The notes under the pieces are model-generated. The model did not search any database. It saw only the letters and a program-made list of their open reading frames with translations, and was not told the DNA's origin. Of a stretch of DNA of 64,000 nucleotides, positions 35,331 to 44,277 are shown piece by piece. Source of the stretch: Sporocytophaga sp. (GTDB lineage: Bacteria > Bacteroidota > Bacteroidia > Cytophagales > Cytophagaceae); contig NZ_JAGHZZ010000008.1 in NCBI RefSeq assembly GCF_017745095.1, positions 49,781 to 113,780 of the forward strand, written 5' to 3'. Numbering within the stretch: the stretch's first letter is position 1; each line of letters opens with the position of its first letter. Position numbers and translations under genes: made by a program.

Positions 35331-36455
35331 TTATACATAGTTGTTAAGCATCACTGGCATCACAAGCATAAGCACATCTTCGTTCTTATCCTTTTTAGCC
35401 GGATTCAGGATACCTGCTCTATTTGGTGCAGAAAGATTAATATCAATAGCTTCGCAATCAAGGTTGTTCAGCATCTCGATAAGGAACTTCGCATTAAATC
35501 CGATTTCCATATCATCTCCTTCATATTCGCAAGACAGTCTTTCATTTGCCTCGTTACTGAAATCGAGATCTTCTGCAGAAATTTGAAGCTCACTACCTGC
35601 AATCTTAAGACGTACCTGATGTGTAGTCTTATTTGCATAAATAGAGATACGTTTTAAAGAGTTAAGCAAATCCTGTCTGTTGATTGTCAACTTATTTGGG
35701 TTATTAGCAGGAATTGCATTTTCATAATCAGGGAAACGCTCGTCAATTAGACGGCAAATCATCTTGATATTCGCAAAGCTGAAGAAAGCATTAGATGCAT
35801 TGAACTCCATCTTAACAAGAGTATTGTCAGTTGGAAGAGATGCTTTAAGAAGGTTAAGGGCTTTCTTTGGTATTAATAGAGTATTTTGACTTTCAGAAGC
35901 AATGTCTGATCTTCTGTATCTGATTAGTCTATGTCCGTCTGTAGCAACAAATGTTGTATTCGCATCTGAAATATTGATGAAAACACCAGTCATTTGAGGC
36001 TTTAGCTCGTCATTGCTGGCTGCGAAAATAGTGCTTGCAATAGCTCTGGTTAAAATATCAGATGGTACATCTACTGCATATCCGTTTTTAACGGCCGGTA
36101 CTCTTGGAAAATCAGTGGCATTTTCACCTGACAACTTATATCTTCCATTATCAGAGCTGATCTCAATGCTATAAGTTTCTTCGTCAATTGTGAAAGTTAC
36201 TGGCTGCTCCGGAAGATTCTTAAGCGTATCAAGAAGTATTTTGGCAGGTACCGCAATATTTCCTTTTTCTTTAGATTCCACTACAATTTCTGTAATCATG
36301 GAAGTCTGAAGATCTGAAGCATACACTGTAAGTTTGCCCACAGAAACCTCAAACAGGAAATTTTCCAAAATCGGCACTACCGGATTAGTAGTGATAACCC
36401 CATTGATCGCAGTCAATTGTTTAAGAAGGGCAGTTGAAGAAACAACAAATTTCAT
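35331..36455 (-). CDS. dnaN: DNA polymerase III beta clamp DnaN
   Basis: Sliding clamp that tethers DNA polymerase III to DNA. The 374-aa protein has the three-domain clamp plan; recognisable parts are the start MKFVVSSTALLKQL, ATDGHRLIRYR at about 172-182 and the C-terminal MLVMPVMLNN, whose VMPVML matches the peptide-binding end of clamps. It lies downstream of the DUF4340-like and gld genes rather than beside dnaA. Confidence 0.96.
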   Translation of the reverse strand: MKFVVSSTALLKQLTAINGVITTNPVVPILENFLFEVSVGKLTVYASDLQTSMITEIVVESKEKGNIAVPAKILLDTLKNLPEQPVTFTIDEETYSIEISSDNGRYKLSGENATDFPRVPAVKNGYAVDVPSDILTRAIASTIFAASNDELKPQMTGVFINISDANTTFVATDGHRLIRYRRSDIASESQNTLLIPKKALNLLKASLPTDNTLVKMEFNASNAFFSFANIKMICRLIDERFPDYENAIPANNPNKLTINRQDLLNSLKRISIYANKTTHQVRLKIAGSELQISAEDLDFSNEANERLSCEYEGDDMEIGFNAKFLIEMLNNLDCEAIDINLSAPNRAGILNPAKKDKNEDVLMLVMPVMLNNYV

Positions 36456-36534
36456 ATAGCTCTTTTATCCTATTCTAGTAAAATATGAAGGGGATAAAGT
36501 TAATTATAAAAAACCAAATTCTAAAAAAACCCTC

Positions 36535-37494
36535 TTACTTATTTGAAGGAGCAAAGAAAGATTTTTTTACAAGCAGATAGTTTGTCAGCTCAGGATTCAA
36601 CGTTACCAACTCTCCTGTATTTCTGATAATGGCATAAATCTTACCTTGTTTCCATGGGTCAAGATAAATATCAACAGTTTTACTTAGGTTATCCACAATA
36701 TCATCCACTTGTATTGTTGAAAACGGCTTGCCATTATGAAGCTGATTTACAATAGTATCTTTACCATCCACTATGTACTTATCCACATTTGTTACACCAT
36801 ACAACATCAAATACCTGTGGATTTTAGAGCTATCCTGTGCTGGAAGATTTTCGACTTCGAACTTATTTCCTTTAGAAACTATTGTAAAATTTTCTGAAGG
36901 AGCTGCGGGAAAACTTACTGATACTTTTTGAAGACTTCTTGGACTGCTGTTAAATAAAACCCTGGATCTCCAGTCCTGTTCTTGCAGACTTGCCAACTCA
37001 GAAAGATCTCCCTTTACTCCAGGCACAAACACAATTACCGGATCAGAAGAGCCTTCTGCAAGGAAGTAAGTACTGTTCACATCATTTTCATTGGACAATA
37101 CATAAAACACATCTCTATTGTCTGAAGATTCTACCGAAACCTTCACACCGTCTTGCTTAAGGTTTTTAACTACTCCCTCCTTTTTATTATCTGCTACAGG
37201 CCTCTTTACTTCAATTTTATTCAATCCGAAAAATAATAAGCTTATCAATTTTTCTCTTGCCTCATATTTGTTATTTACCAACCACTTACCATTCGGTTCC
37301 TTTTTCAATTTTGTAGTCTTGTTATTTGCCTGCAGTGTAACGGATGTAATAGCCGTAGTATCAGCTATCCCAACAGATTGCTTCTCTTTATTAAAAGAAT
37401 CCGAACCTCTTTCTCCCAGCAATGTATACAAGGCTGTCAATCCGGTTATTACAAATAAAAAGATATATGGACTTAACTTCTTCAACTCCCTCAT
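36535..37494 (-). CDS. DUF4340-like membrane-anchored protein
   Basis: A 319-aa protein with an N-terminal membrane helix (about 8-27, YIFLFVITGLTALYTLLG) and a long extracytoplasmic part. The layout (TTKLKKEPNGKWLVNN, later DWRSRVLF) fits the DUF4340 family, which regularly follows GldG-type genes. It starts one base after the gldG stop, so it is coupled to the gliding-associated ABC transporter and may be an accessory subunit. Direct evidence of function is lacking. Confidence 0.75.
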   Translation of the reverse strand: MRELKKLSPYIFLFVITGLTALYTLLGERGSDSFNKEKQSVGIADTTAITSVTLQANNKTTKLKKEPNGKWLVNNKYEAREKLISLLFFGLNKIEVKRPVADNKKEGVVKNLKQDGVKVSVESSDNRDVFYVLSNENDVNSTYFLAEGSSDPVIVFVPGVKGDLSELASLQEQDWRSRVLFNSSPRSLQKVSVSFPAAPSENFTIVSKGNKFEVENLPAQDSSKIHRYLMLYGVTNVDKYIVDGKDTIVNQLHNGKPFSTIQVDDIVDNLSKTVDIYLDPWKQGKIYAIIRNTGELVTLNPELTNYLLVKKSFFAPSNK

Positions 37495-37495
37495 T

Positions 37496-39151
37496 TTATC
37501 TAAAGCTTGTATATTTTCTCTTTCTCAAATAATATCTGCTGATTCCAAAAACGACAAGAAGCACAATAGGCGCCACAAGATTTACAATCTGCCAGTAAGT
37601 CTTTTCTTCAGCGAGTTTATTTTTATCAAGTGGCCTAAGCTGTATCTCTTTGCCTTTTGCAGCAACAATAGGCTCATCCATAAGATAGTCTACTGCGTTC
37701 ATTATAAACTCCTTATTCGAAAACAAATATTTCAAATCAGGATCATATCCCAATGGTATAGGCTGATTCCTCGTTTTCTCAATTTCGTTTCTGATAAAAT
37801 CCGCATCAGACACTACTATGATTTTACTAGAGCTATCCTGTTTAACTACCTGCACTCCAGCTATAGGCGAAGGTCTGTTTTTATAAACTGATTCAAAGTT
37901 ACCTTCTAAAAGGTATGCGACTGGTAACATTCCTGCATTAAAGTCTTTCGGATCAAGATTTTTTCTTGCCTCATTTAAATCAACAGGAAGTGGCGCTTTA
38001 ATAAGCCTTGAATTTTTCGAAGTAAAAATCAATGGAGTTTTTGTTATTCCATGTGCTTTTACAGTGTCCATAGAGCTCACATATCTGCCTATAACAGCAT
38101 CTAGGTTTTTAACAACAGGATGTTTACCGAAATTATAAAAGATAGGAAAATATGGCCAGGATACCATTTCTGATTGTCCTCCCGGAACTTCAACTTTCAG
38201 CAATGCACAATTAAGATCTTGTATCAGATCATCATTAATCCTTACTCCATATTTGAATAACAAATCTTCCAGGCCTAGATTGTAAGAAAAACCATAAGTA
38301 ACTCCAGACACGAGACTATCTCTATTCAGATTTAGTTGATCTATAAAGAATAATATTCTTCCTCCCTTTACTACATATTGATCAAGTATAAATTTTTCCT
38401 TTTCAGAAAAAGGTTTGGTTGGTCCTGCAATTACCAAAGCTTTGTAATTACTCAATTTTGTTGAATCTGTAATAGCAGTTCTTTCTACATTATAATATTC
38501 ACTTAAGGCAGTAGAAATATCACCTGTCTCCCCTGCTGAAAGCTCACCATGACCTTCAGTGAAAGCCACTGATTTGGTAACTTCATTGTTAAGCTTTCTG
38601 ATAGCTGCCATCAACTCATACTCCACTCCTTCCACAGACTGATTCAGTTGCTGATCCATGGGCAATATCTTGCTTCCTTTCAGAAACATTACCGGAGTTT
38701 CTTTATCTCCCATTGAAATAAGAGCAGAAGGAAATACTATCTTTTCTTCTCTTGCACCGCCCTGCTGCACCAGGTCATACTTATATTGTATACCTTTCTG
38801 AATCAACTGAGAATAGAACTGCTCACGTAATCTTTTATCTTCAATGGCATTCGGATCTGTAAACCTGTATACAATCTTGTCACCTGAATAAGCTTTGAAC
38901 TCTTCAAGCGTTTCTTTTATTGACCTTTTAAGTCTAGAATAATCAGGGTTCAAGTCTCCATCTAGAAAGACATCAACAAATACCTGTTCATTAAGATTCT
39001 TAAGTTTTTCTTTTGTGGATGGACTAATAGTGTACCTCTTATCCTGAGTAAGATCCAGCCTGAAGAAATGCTCTGAAAAAATTATATTTATAAATACGAC
39101 AGTTCCTATAAGCAACAGGAACCGTATAATATCAAACTTCTTTAAATTCAT
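37496..39151 (-). CDS. gldG: Gliding motility-associated ABC transporter substrate-binding protein GldG
   Basis: A 551-aa protein with an N-terminal helix (about 10-28), a large extracytoplasmic ABC_transp_aux/IFT52-like domain and a C-terminal membrane helix followed by a basic tail (about 522-551). Recognisable segments are DLTQDKRYTISPSTKEKL (33-50), VEYELMAAIRKL and VAFTEGHGE. With GldA and GldF it forms the gliding-associated ABC transporter known from Flavobacterium johnsoniae. It is 7 bp downstream of gldF. Confidence 0.92.
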   Translation of the reverse strand: MNLKKFDIIRFLLLIGTVVFINIIFSEHFFRLDLTQDKRYTISPSTKEKLKNLNEQVFVDVFLDGDLNPDYSRLKRSIKETLEEFKAYSGDKIVYRFTDPNAIEDKRLREQFYSQLIQKGIQYKYDLVQQGGAREEKIVFPSALISMGDKETPVMFLKGSKILPMDQQLNQSVEGVEYELMAAIRKLNNEVTKSVAFTEGHGELSAGETGDISTALSEYYNVERTAITDSTKLSNYKALVIAGPTKPFSEKEKFILDQYVVKGGRILFFIDQLNLNRDSLVSGVTYGFSYNLGLEDLLFKYGVRINDDLIQDLNCALLKVEVPGGQSEMVSWPYFPIFYNFGKHPVVKNLDAVIGRYVSSMDTVKAHGITKTPLIFTSKNSRLIKAPLPVDLNEARKNLDPKDFNAGMLPVAYLLEGNFESVYKNRPSPIAGVQVVKQDSSSKIIVVSDADFIRNEIEKTRNQPIPLGYDPDLKYLFSNKEFIMNAVDYLMDEPIVAAKGKEIQLRPLDKNKLAEEKTYWQIVNLVAPIVLLVVFGISRYYLRKRKYTSFR

Positions 39152-39158
39152 AACCTGC

Positions 39159-39887
39159 TTACCATTTTCTGCTGCCTAAAACCAATCTCGTTGAAAGAAG
39201 CATAATAAAAATTATACTTAGAAAATACAGAACATTTCTGGAATCTATCAATCCTCTGCTTAATGCTTCATAGTGATAGCTTAATCCAAGCTTTACAAGG
39301 ATATTAGCTTGTGCTCCCCAGAAGTTCACCGATGCAGCCCTGGCCATTCCATCATAGAGAGTATAGCAAAGTAATACCGCAATTATAAAGGCTACAATCT
39401 GATTTCTAGTGATAGCCGACGCAAATATCCCTATTGAAGTAAACACTGCACCTAGCAAAAATAGCCCTATATAAGAAGTAAAAACAGCTGCTGAATCAAT
39501 ATTGCCAACCGGATTTCCAAGATTATAAACTGAGTAATAATATATTAATGTTGGTATTAAGCTAAACAATACCAAAGCCAGACTTGACAAATACTTACCC
39601 AAGATAATCTCCCAATCTTTTACAGGTCTGGTCAACAATAACTCCATGGTTCCTTCTCTTTTTTCTTCAGCAAAAGTTCTCATGGTAATTGCAGGGATTA
39701 GTAACAGAAAGGCAATAGGCCCATATGCAAAAAGGCTTTCCAAATCTGCAAAGCCAAATTCAAAGACACTGCTTTCCGGAAAAACCCAGAGAAACAATCC
39801 TATTAATGTAAGAAACACACTGATGACAAGGTAGGCTATCAGTGAGTTAAAAAAACTGTTTATTTCTTTTCTAAAGATACTTAACAC
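39159..39887 (-). CDS. gldF: Gliding motility-associated ABC transporter permease GldF
   Basis: A 242-aa ABC-2 type permease with six predicted helices. It starts MLSIFRKEINSFFNSLIAYLV and carries the coupling-loop signature TMRTFAEEKREGTMELLLTRPV, which contacts the GldA ATPase. Length and order (gldA-gldF-gldG) match the gliding operon of other Bacteroidetes. Confidence 0.93.
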   Translation of the reverse strand: MLSIFRKEINSFFNSLIAYLVISVFLTLIGLFLWVFPESSVFEFGFADLESLFAYGPIAFLLLIPAITMRTFAEEKREGTMELLLTRPVKDWEIILGKYLSSLALVLFSLIPTLIYYYSVYNLGNPVGNIDSAAVFTSYIGLFLLGAVFTSIGIFASAITRNQIVAFIIAVLLCYTLYDGMARAASVNFWGAQANILVKLGLSYHYEALSRGLIDSRNVLYFLSIIFIMLLSTRLVLGSRKW

Positions 39888-39911
39888 AAAACCTGTAGGT
39901 TAAAATTTAAA

Positions 39912-40841
39912 TTATATGGAATCATTTTTCTTCCCAGTAAGGTCTCTGAAGATATTTTCAAGAGAATGTTCCTCTTGATTTAAGCCAATCAGAGTCCAAT
40001 TCCTTTCAGATGCAAGTTTAAAAATAGCTCCTCTTACATCATTTTCACCGGAGGAGAGCAATTCATATTTCCCTCCAGCTGTTTGTTTCACCTCATTCAC
40101 ACCGGATAAAGACTTTAAATATTCGACTTCTATTTCACCTGAAAATTCAACGATAATCTTCTTACCAGAAGCCTGAAGTCCTTTCAATTCACTAACACGG
40201 TTATCGGCAACAATTTTCCCTCTATTGATGATCACCACTCTATCACATAGAGCCTGCACCTCTTGCATAATGTGTGTAGAAAACAAAACCGTTTTTTCTT
40301 TACCTATATTCTTAATAAGATTTCTGATTTCAAGAATCTGGTTAGGATCCAGACCGGTGGTAGGCTCATCCAGTATAAGCACCTGTGGCTCGTGAATCAT
40401 AGCTTGAGCAAGTCCAACTCTTTGGCGATAGCCCTTTGATAAAGCTCCAAGTTTCTTATTCTGTTCTAAAGTAAGCCCCGTCATTTCTACCATCTCCTGT
40501 ACCCTTCCTTTAAGCTTACTTCCTTTTAAAGAATGAAGCGAACCTATGAATTCAAGATATTCGTGTACATACATGTCCAGGTAAAGAGGATTGTGCTCCG
40601 GCAGATACCCCACATTTTTTCGCACCTCCAAAGGAGATTCCACAACGTCATATCCTGCCACCGTCACAACTCCTGAGGTCGGAGGTATATAACAAGTGGC
40701 AATTTTCATTGTAGTAGATTTACCTGCTCCGTTCGGCCCAAGAAATCCAAGTATTTCTCCTTTACCGGCCTCGAAACTGATATGGTCTACAGCTTTCTGC
40801 TCGCCGTAAATTTTAGTTAACTCCTGTACCTTTAAACTCAC
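39912..40841 (-). CDS. gldA: Gliding motility-associated ABC transporter ATPase GldA
   Basis: A 309-aa ATPase. Walker A is GPNGAGKST, the signature is LSKGYRQRVGLAQA and Walker B is VLILDEPTTGLDP, followed by the H-loop STHIMQE. A C-terminal extension of about 90 residues is normal for GldA. The start is GTG at 40841 (SLKVQELTKIYGE); no nearer ATG is in frame. It leads the gldA-gldF-gldG-DUF4340-dnaN run; requirement for gliding varies between species. Confidence 0.92.
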   Translation of the reverse strand: MSLKVQELTKIYGEQKAVDHISFEAGKGEILGFLGPNGAGKSTTMKIATCYIPPTSGVVTVAGYDVVESPLEVRKNVGYLPEHNPLYLDMYVHEYLEFIGSLHSLKGSKLKGRVQEMVEMTGLTLEQNKKLGALSKGYRQRVGLAQAMIHEPQVLILDEPTTGLDPNQILEIRNLIKNIGKEKTVLFSTHIMQEVQALCDRVVIINRGKIVADNRVSELKGLQASGKKIIVEFSGEIEVEYLKSLSGVNEVKQTAGGKYELLSSGENDVRGAIFKLASERNWTLIGLNQEEHSLENIFRDLTGKKNDSI

Positions 40842-40864
40842 TATGACTGTATGTTATCTTTTTG

Positions 40865-40872
40865 CAAATTTA
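40865..40872 (-). promoter_or_regulatory. -7 box upstream of gldA
   Basis: On the minus strand TAAATTTG is a perfect TAnnTTTG box about 24 bp before the GTG start. No TTTG stands at the usual distance; a direct repeat (40881-40911) occupies that region instead. Confidence 0.5.
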
Positions 40873-40880
40873 TTGAATTC

Positions 40881-40911
40881 AAGCTTAAAGCGGAAAGCAC
40901 AAAGCTTAAAG
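40881..40911. repeat. Direct repeat AAGCTTAAAG x2 upstream of gldA
   Basis: Two identical 10-bp units at 40881-40890 and 40902-40911 are 21 bp apart, two helical turns, and flank the -33 area of the gldA promoter. The rest of the 224-bp gap to 41065 holds no gene; it is T/A-rich with further imperfect CTTT-type repeats. Confidence 0.45.
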
Positions 40912-41065
40912 TTTGGATTTCTTTTAAGAACGAATACATAATAGATTTAAGTTTTAAGATGACAACTTTTTTCAATCAAAATATGACACCGAAATTTATA
41001 GAGGCCTCAAACTTTTGACTTTCAACTTTTCACTTTATGCTTTAAGTCTTTCGTTCTCCCGCTCC

Positions 41066-41770
41066 TTAAATGGACTTCCTGCCTTTTGGCATTAATGGTC
41101 TGAATTCCAGTTCAACAGGATGGAAATTTTCTGATGTTTCCAAAGAATAAAGAACAGCTTCGGCAATATCCTCAGGCCTCATCATATTCGGATGCACATT
41201 AATGGAATCTATTGTATCGAAGAAATTGGTATGAATAGAGCCTGGAACAATACAAGTTACTTTCACACCGTAATCCCTTAGTTCTTTATACATAGCTTGT
41301 GAGATACCTCTGACGGCAAATTTAGTCCCGCAATACCCGGCAAACTTTTCTATTCCTTCTTTACCCGCGATGGATGCAATATTCACGATGTGCCCTTCTC
41401 CCATTTCTTTCATTTTTTGAACTACCATTTGAGAACAGAAAAAGACTCCATGCACATTGGTATCAAACATTTCTTTCCATTCTTCAACAGGCATTTCTTC
41501 AATCAGACCAGCGTATCCCAATCCTGCATTATTAATCAGAACACTTATATTTTCTCCAAAATCTTTTATAGTTGCATTGTATGATCCATTTACAGAATCT
41601 ATGTTTCCAACGTCGGTAGCATAAAATTTGAAATGATCATGTTTAAAATCCGGAGCTGTTCTACTCCATCCGGCAACCTTCATTCCTTCCTCTAACAAAA
41701 CCTTTACTACCTCAAGACCAACACCTTTGCTCGCTCCCGTTACAATAGCAACTTTATCTTTTAAATTCAT
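41066..41770 (-). CDS. Short-chain dehydrogenase/reductase (SDR)
   Basis: A 234-aa classical SDR. The cofactor motif is TGASKGVG (12-19), the structural NNAG is at about 90-93, the catalytic Ser is in IASIAG and the Tyr-Lys pair in YCGTK. Trp-Ser-Arg (WSRT) after the second strand suggests NADP(H) preference. Substrate unknown; members include 3-oxoacyl-ACP reductases and sepiapterin-type enzymes. It lies 16 bp after the membrane-protein gene. Confidence 0.88.
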   Translation of the reverse strand: MNLKDKVAIVTGASKGVGLEVVKVLLEEGMKVAGWSRTAPDFKHDHFKFYATDVGNIDSVNGSYNATIKDFGENISVLINNAGLGYAGLIEEMPVEEWKEMFDTNVHGVFFCSQMVVQKMKEMGEGHIVNIASIAGKEGIEKFAGYCGTKFAVRGISQAMYKELRDYGVKVTCIVPGSIHTNFFDTIDSINVHPNMMRPEDIAEAVLYSLETSENFHPVELEFRPLMPKGRKSI

Positions 41771-41786
41771 ATTAAACTTTTTTTGC

Positions 41787-42371
41787 TTAGAAATTCTTCA
41801 ATGATATTCCTGAAATGATTACAACCGAATTTAACAACTGAAATATGACGATCTTTCTTTCACCTTCTGAAAACCGCTCCCAGAGATTATCATTATATAT
41901 GATAGTGGCAGAAACAAAAGCAAGTCCGAAACAAAGTATCAGGAGCAAATTCTGAACTTCCATAAAAAAAATTAAAGCCACAGGAAATAATAAGAATAAG
42001 CCCATAAGGAAGACCATCATCTCAAAGTTCTTGAATTTCAGGCTATCTTTAATTGCCTTGAAAATAAACATACCTGACAAAATCAAATAGGTAATCAAAC
42101 CAATATATAAAAGGATTTTTGCAGTTTCGATTTGAAGAAGTGCCAATGCAAATCCAGCCTGGAAAACGGCCATACCAAACATGAGTGCCTTGATCTTTAA
42201 ATCATTGATAATAAATATATAATACCCCAGCAACAAAATTTCAGCAAGCAATGGAGCCCAGGTAATATACTCAAACCTTTTGCTTTCATTCAAAATGATT
42301 GATAGCACAAAGGTCATGGCAACCAAAACAACTATTGCTTTTTCAGGTTTATCAGATGCTACAGCTTTCAT
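41787..42371 (-). CDS. Integral membrane protein of unknown function
   Basis: A 194-aa protein with about seven predicted helices spanning nearly the whole chain, beginning with a short basic MKAVASDKPEKA. Charged residues are confined to short loops (KRFEY, KDSLKFKNFE, RFSEGERK). No family recognised. It is divergent from the PagL-like gene and precedes the SDR on the same transcript. Confidence 0.6.
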   Translation of the reverse strand: MKAVASDKPEKAIVVLVAMTFVLSIILNESKRFEYITWAPLLAEILLLGYYIFIINDLKIKALMFGMAVFQAGFALALLQIETAKILLYIGLITYLILSGMFIFKAIKDSLKFKNFEMMVFLMGLFLLFPVALIFFMEVQNLLLILCFGLAFVSATIIYNDNLWERFSEGERKIVIFQLLNSVVIISGISLKNF

Positions 42372-42411
42372 TTTATTTAGATTATTCTTCTAAAGTAATA
42401 TGAATTTATGA

Positions 42412-42419
42412 TAATTTTG
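42412..42419 (+). promoter_or_regulatory. Candidate -7 box of pagL-like gene
   Basis: TAATTTTG matches TAnnTTTG 25 bp before the ATG; a second copy of the same octamer lies at 42426-42433. No TTTG is seen at the -33 distance of either, so support is modest. Confidence 0.35.
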
Positions 42420-42443
42420 GATTATTAATTTTGCGAAAATAGA

Positions 42444-43547
42444 ATGCATTTATTGAAATTTCACTTTTTGCTCATCATTTTTTCCCTCCATTATTTCGTT
42501 GCGTCTGCTCAAGATAAAGCACCTGCTTCAAAATATGCGCTTTCATTAAATTATCATTATGGATTTCTCATGCAGCATGGTGATGATATCGGCCATCTGG
42601 CCAATCAAAGACCATTAAAACTTGAACTGGATTTCAAAATTCAAACAGATGGAAGCAAGGGCTGGCAGGTAACCAATAATTATCCTGTGGTAGGATATTC
42701 ATTAAACTACCTGCATTTCGATCCGAAAAAGCCTGTAGGTGATGCTTTGGGTTTAATAATATATTATGGGAAAGCATTTTTCAGATCACCCAAAAGTGAG
42801 CTCAGATGGAGGATAGGTATAGGTCCGGGAATCGTATTCCGGAAGTTTGACATCATAACAAATAATAAAAACAATATCACGGGAAGTACCTTTAATTATT
42901 GCCTTAATGGAGCCATAAACTTCAGTACAACACTCTCTAAAAGATTAATCTTCAATGCTGGAATTGGCTTGTTTCATTTAAGTAATGGGTCAATGAAGAT
43001 CCCTAACCTTGGAATGAATATACCTGCAGTTTATGCAGGGCTAGGCTTCACTTCTAAAAAGAAAGTAACATTTGATGCTCCTGAGTCAGAACGAAAAAGA
43101 AGATTTAATTCTTTAAATCTTTCAATTGGTGGAGGATTTAAAGAGATAAAACCTATCGGAGGATCAAGGTATTTTGCAGGAGTATTTTCTGCTTATTATG
43201 ATCTTGGTATCAATTCACGCACATGTCTCAACCTTGGCTATGATTTCATCTATGACTATTCTGCAAAAGCTGAAATTAAGAGAGGTACCTTTGATGAGAA
43301 ACTGGTTAATGGAAATTATATGAGGCATGGGGTTGCATTGGGATTTCATTATTTTATAAGTCAGGTATCCTTCGTTGGTCAGTGTGGTTATTATGTTTTT
43401 GACCCATTAAAAAGATATAAACCTTTTTATCAACGTTATACTGTCAAATATAATTTCACTGAAGCTATCAGCGCCGGAGTAGCACTCAAAGCTCACTTTG
43501 GCCAGGCAGAGATAGTTGAATGGACAGTTGGTTATACATTAAAATGA
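42444..43547 (+). CDS. PagL-like lipid A 3-O-deacylase (acyloxyacyl hydrolase family)
   Basis: A 367-aa outer-membrane protein with a signal peptide (about 1-22, ending VASAQ). The catalytic-type motif is FHLSNGSMKIPNLGMN, with His178 and Ser180 in the H-x-S arrangement of PagL, and the following strand fits. At 367 aa it is about twice the size of Pseudomonas PagL; Bacteroidetes members are often long, with a second barrel-like half. It would remove the 3-linked acyl chain of lipid A at the cell surface. The last 4 bp overlap the start of the next gene. Confidence 0.8.
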   Translation: MHLLKFHFLLIIFSLHYFVASAQDKAPASKYALSLNYHYGFLMQHGDDIGHLANQRPLKLELDFKIQTDGSKGWQVTNNYPVVGYSLNYLHFDPKKPVGDALGLIIYYGKAFFRSPKSELRWRIGIGPGIVFRKFDIITNNKNNITGSTFNYCLNGAINFSTTLSKRLIFNAGIGLFHLSNGSMKIPNLGMNIPAVYAGLGFTSKKKVTFDAPESERKRRFNSLNLSIGGGFKEIKPIGGSRYFAGVFSAYYDLGINSRTCLNLGYDFIYDYSAKAEIKRGTFDEKLVNGNYMRHGVALGFHYFISQVSFVGQCGYYVFDPLKRYKPFYQRYTVKYNFTEAISAGVALKAHFGQAEIVEWTVGYTLK

Positions 43548-44275
43548 AAAAACCAGGCTTACTATATATTGCAATCATTTCAGCTATTCTATTGTCATGC
43601 AATAAAGAAGATAGCTGGGACTGTGTAAAGAGCACAGGCAAAATTGTGCAGGAAAGAAGGATTGTCAAAGGGGTATACTACATCTTTGTTGAAGATAATA
43701 TAGACCTCATTTTTAAGAACAATCTTGGAGATACGTTAGTAGTTGAAGCAGGTGACAATTTGCTAAAAAAAATAACCAGCGACAACGACGGAATCAATCT
43801 TAGAATAAGAAATACCAATACCTGTAACTGGGTTAGAAGCTACAAGAAGGATATAAAGGTCTATATTGATGCAGTTAAATATAAAGATATTTTTGTTATG
43901 GGATATGGCACTGTGAGTAATGAAGGTGTTATACAGAAAGACAAATTGTTTTTACACAATTACTCCAATGCCGATGTAAACCTCAATGTTGACCTAGAGT
44001 TCCTGTGGATAGATATGGATAAGCTTGCGAACATAACTATTAATGGAAAGCTACATCGACTTCATGCTATCAATCTTGGATCGGGTCAACTAAAAGTGAA
44101 TACTCCTGGTTGTAAATATGTCTCAATGTCAAACAAGGGACCGGGGATGAGTTATGTATACTCAGATAGCGCTTTTTACTCGACAATTGAAGGTACAGGG
44201 AATGTTTACTATAGTGGCAATCCCCAAATAGTTACAATTTACAAACAAGGAGCCGGGGAGTTCATCAAACAATAA
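43544..44275 (+). CDS. Head GIN domain (DUF2807) lipoprotein
   Basis: A 243-aa envelope lipoprotein: MKKPGLLYIAIISAILLSC gives a lipobox LLSC with Cys19. The mature chain is a right-handed beta-helix-type DUF2807 domain: repeated short strands such as VFVMGYGTVSNEGVI and HAINLGSGQLKVN. The start is ATG at 43544, overlapping the deacylase stop by 4 bp (ATGA); a frame from 43520 lies inside the upstream gene. Role unknown; adhesin-like or structural. It converges with the TlpA-like gene, 2 bp apart. Confidence 0.82.
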   Translation: MKKPGLLYIAIISAILLSCNKEDSWDCVKSTGKIVQERRIVKGVYYIFVEDNIDLIFKNNLGDTLVVEAGDNLLKKITSDNDGINLRIRNTNTCNWVRSYKKDIKVYIDAVKYKDIFVMGYGTVSNEGVIQKDKLFLHNYSNADVNLNVDLEFLWIDMDKLANITINGKLHRLHAINLGSGQLKVNTPGCKYVSMSNKGPGMSYVYSDSAFYSTIEGTGNVYYSGNPQIVTIYKQGAGEFIKQ

Positions 44276-44277
44276 AA

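Noticed and set aside
36535..39151. Plus-strand open frame of 257 codons at 37118-37891
   Set aside because: It is antisense to gldG and the DUF4340-like gene and has no family signature; long antisense frames are common in AT-rich DNA.
40881..41060. Possible CRISPR or tandem-repeat array upstream of the SDR gene
   Set aside because: Only one clean 10-bp direct repeat pair exists; the rest are imperfect CTTT-rich words, and no spacer structure is present.
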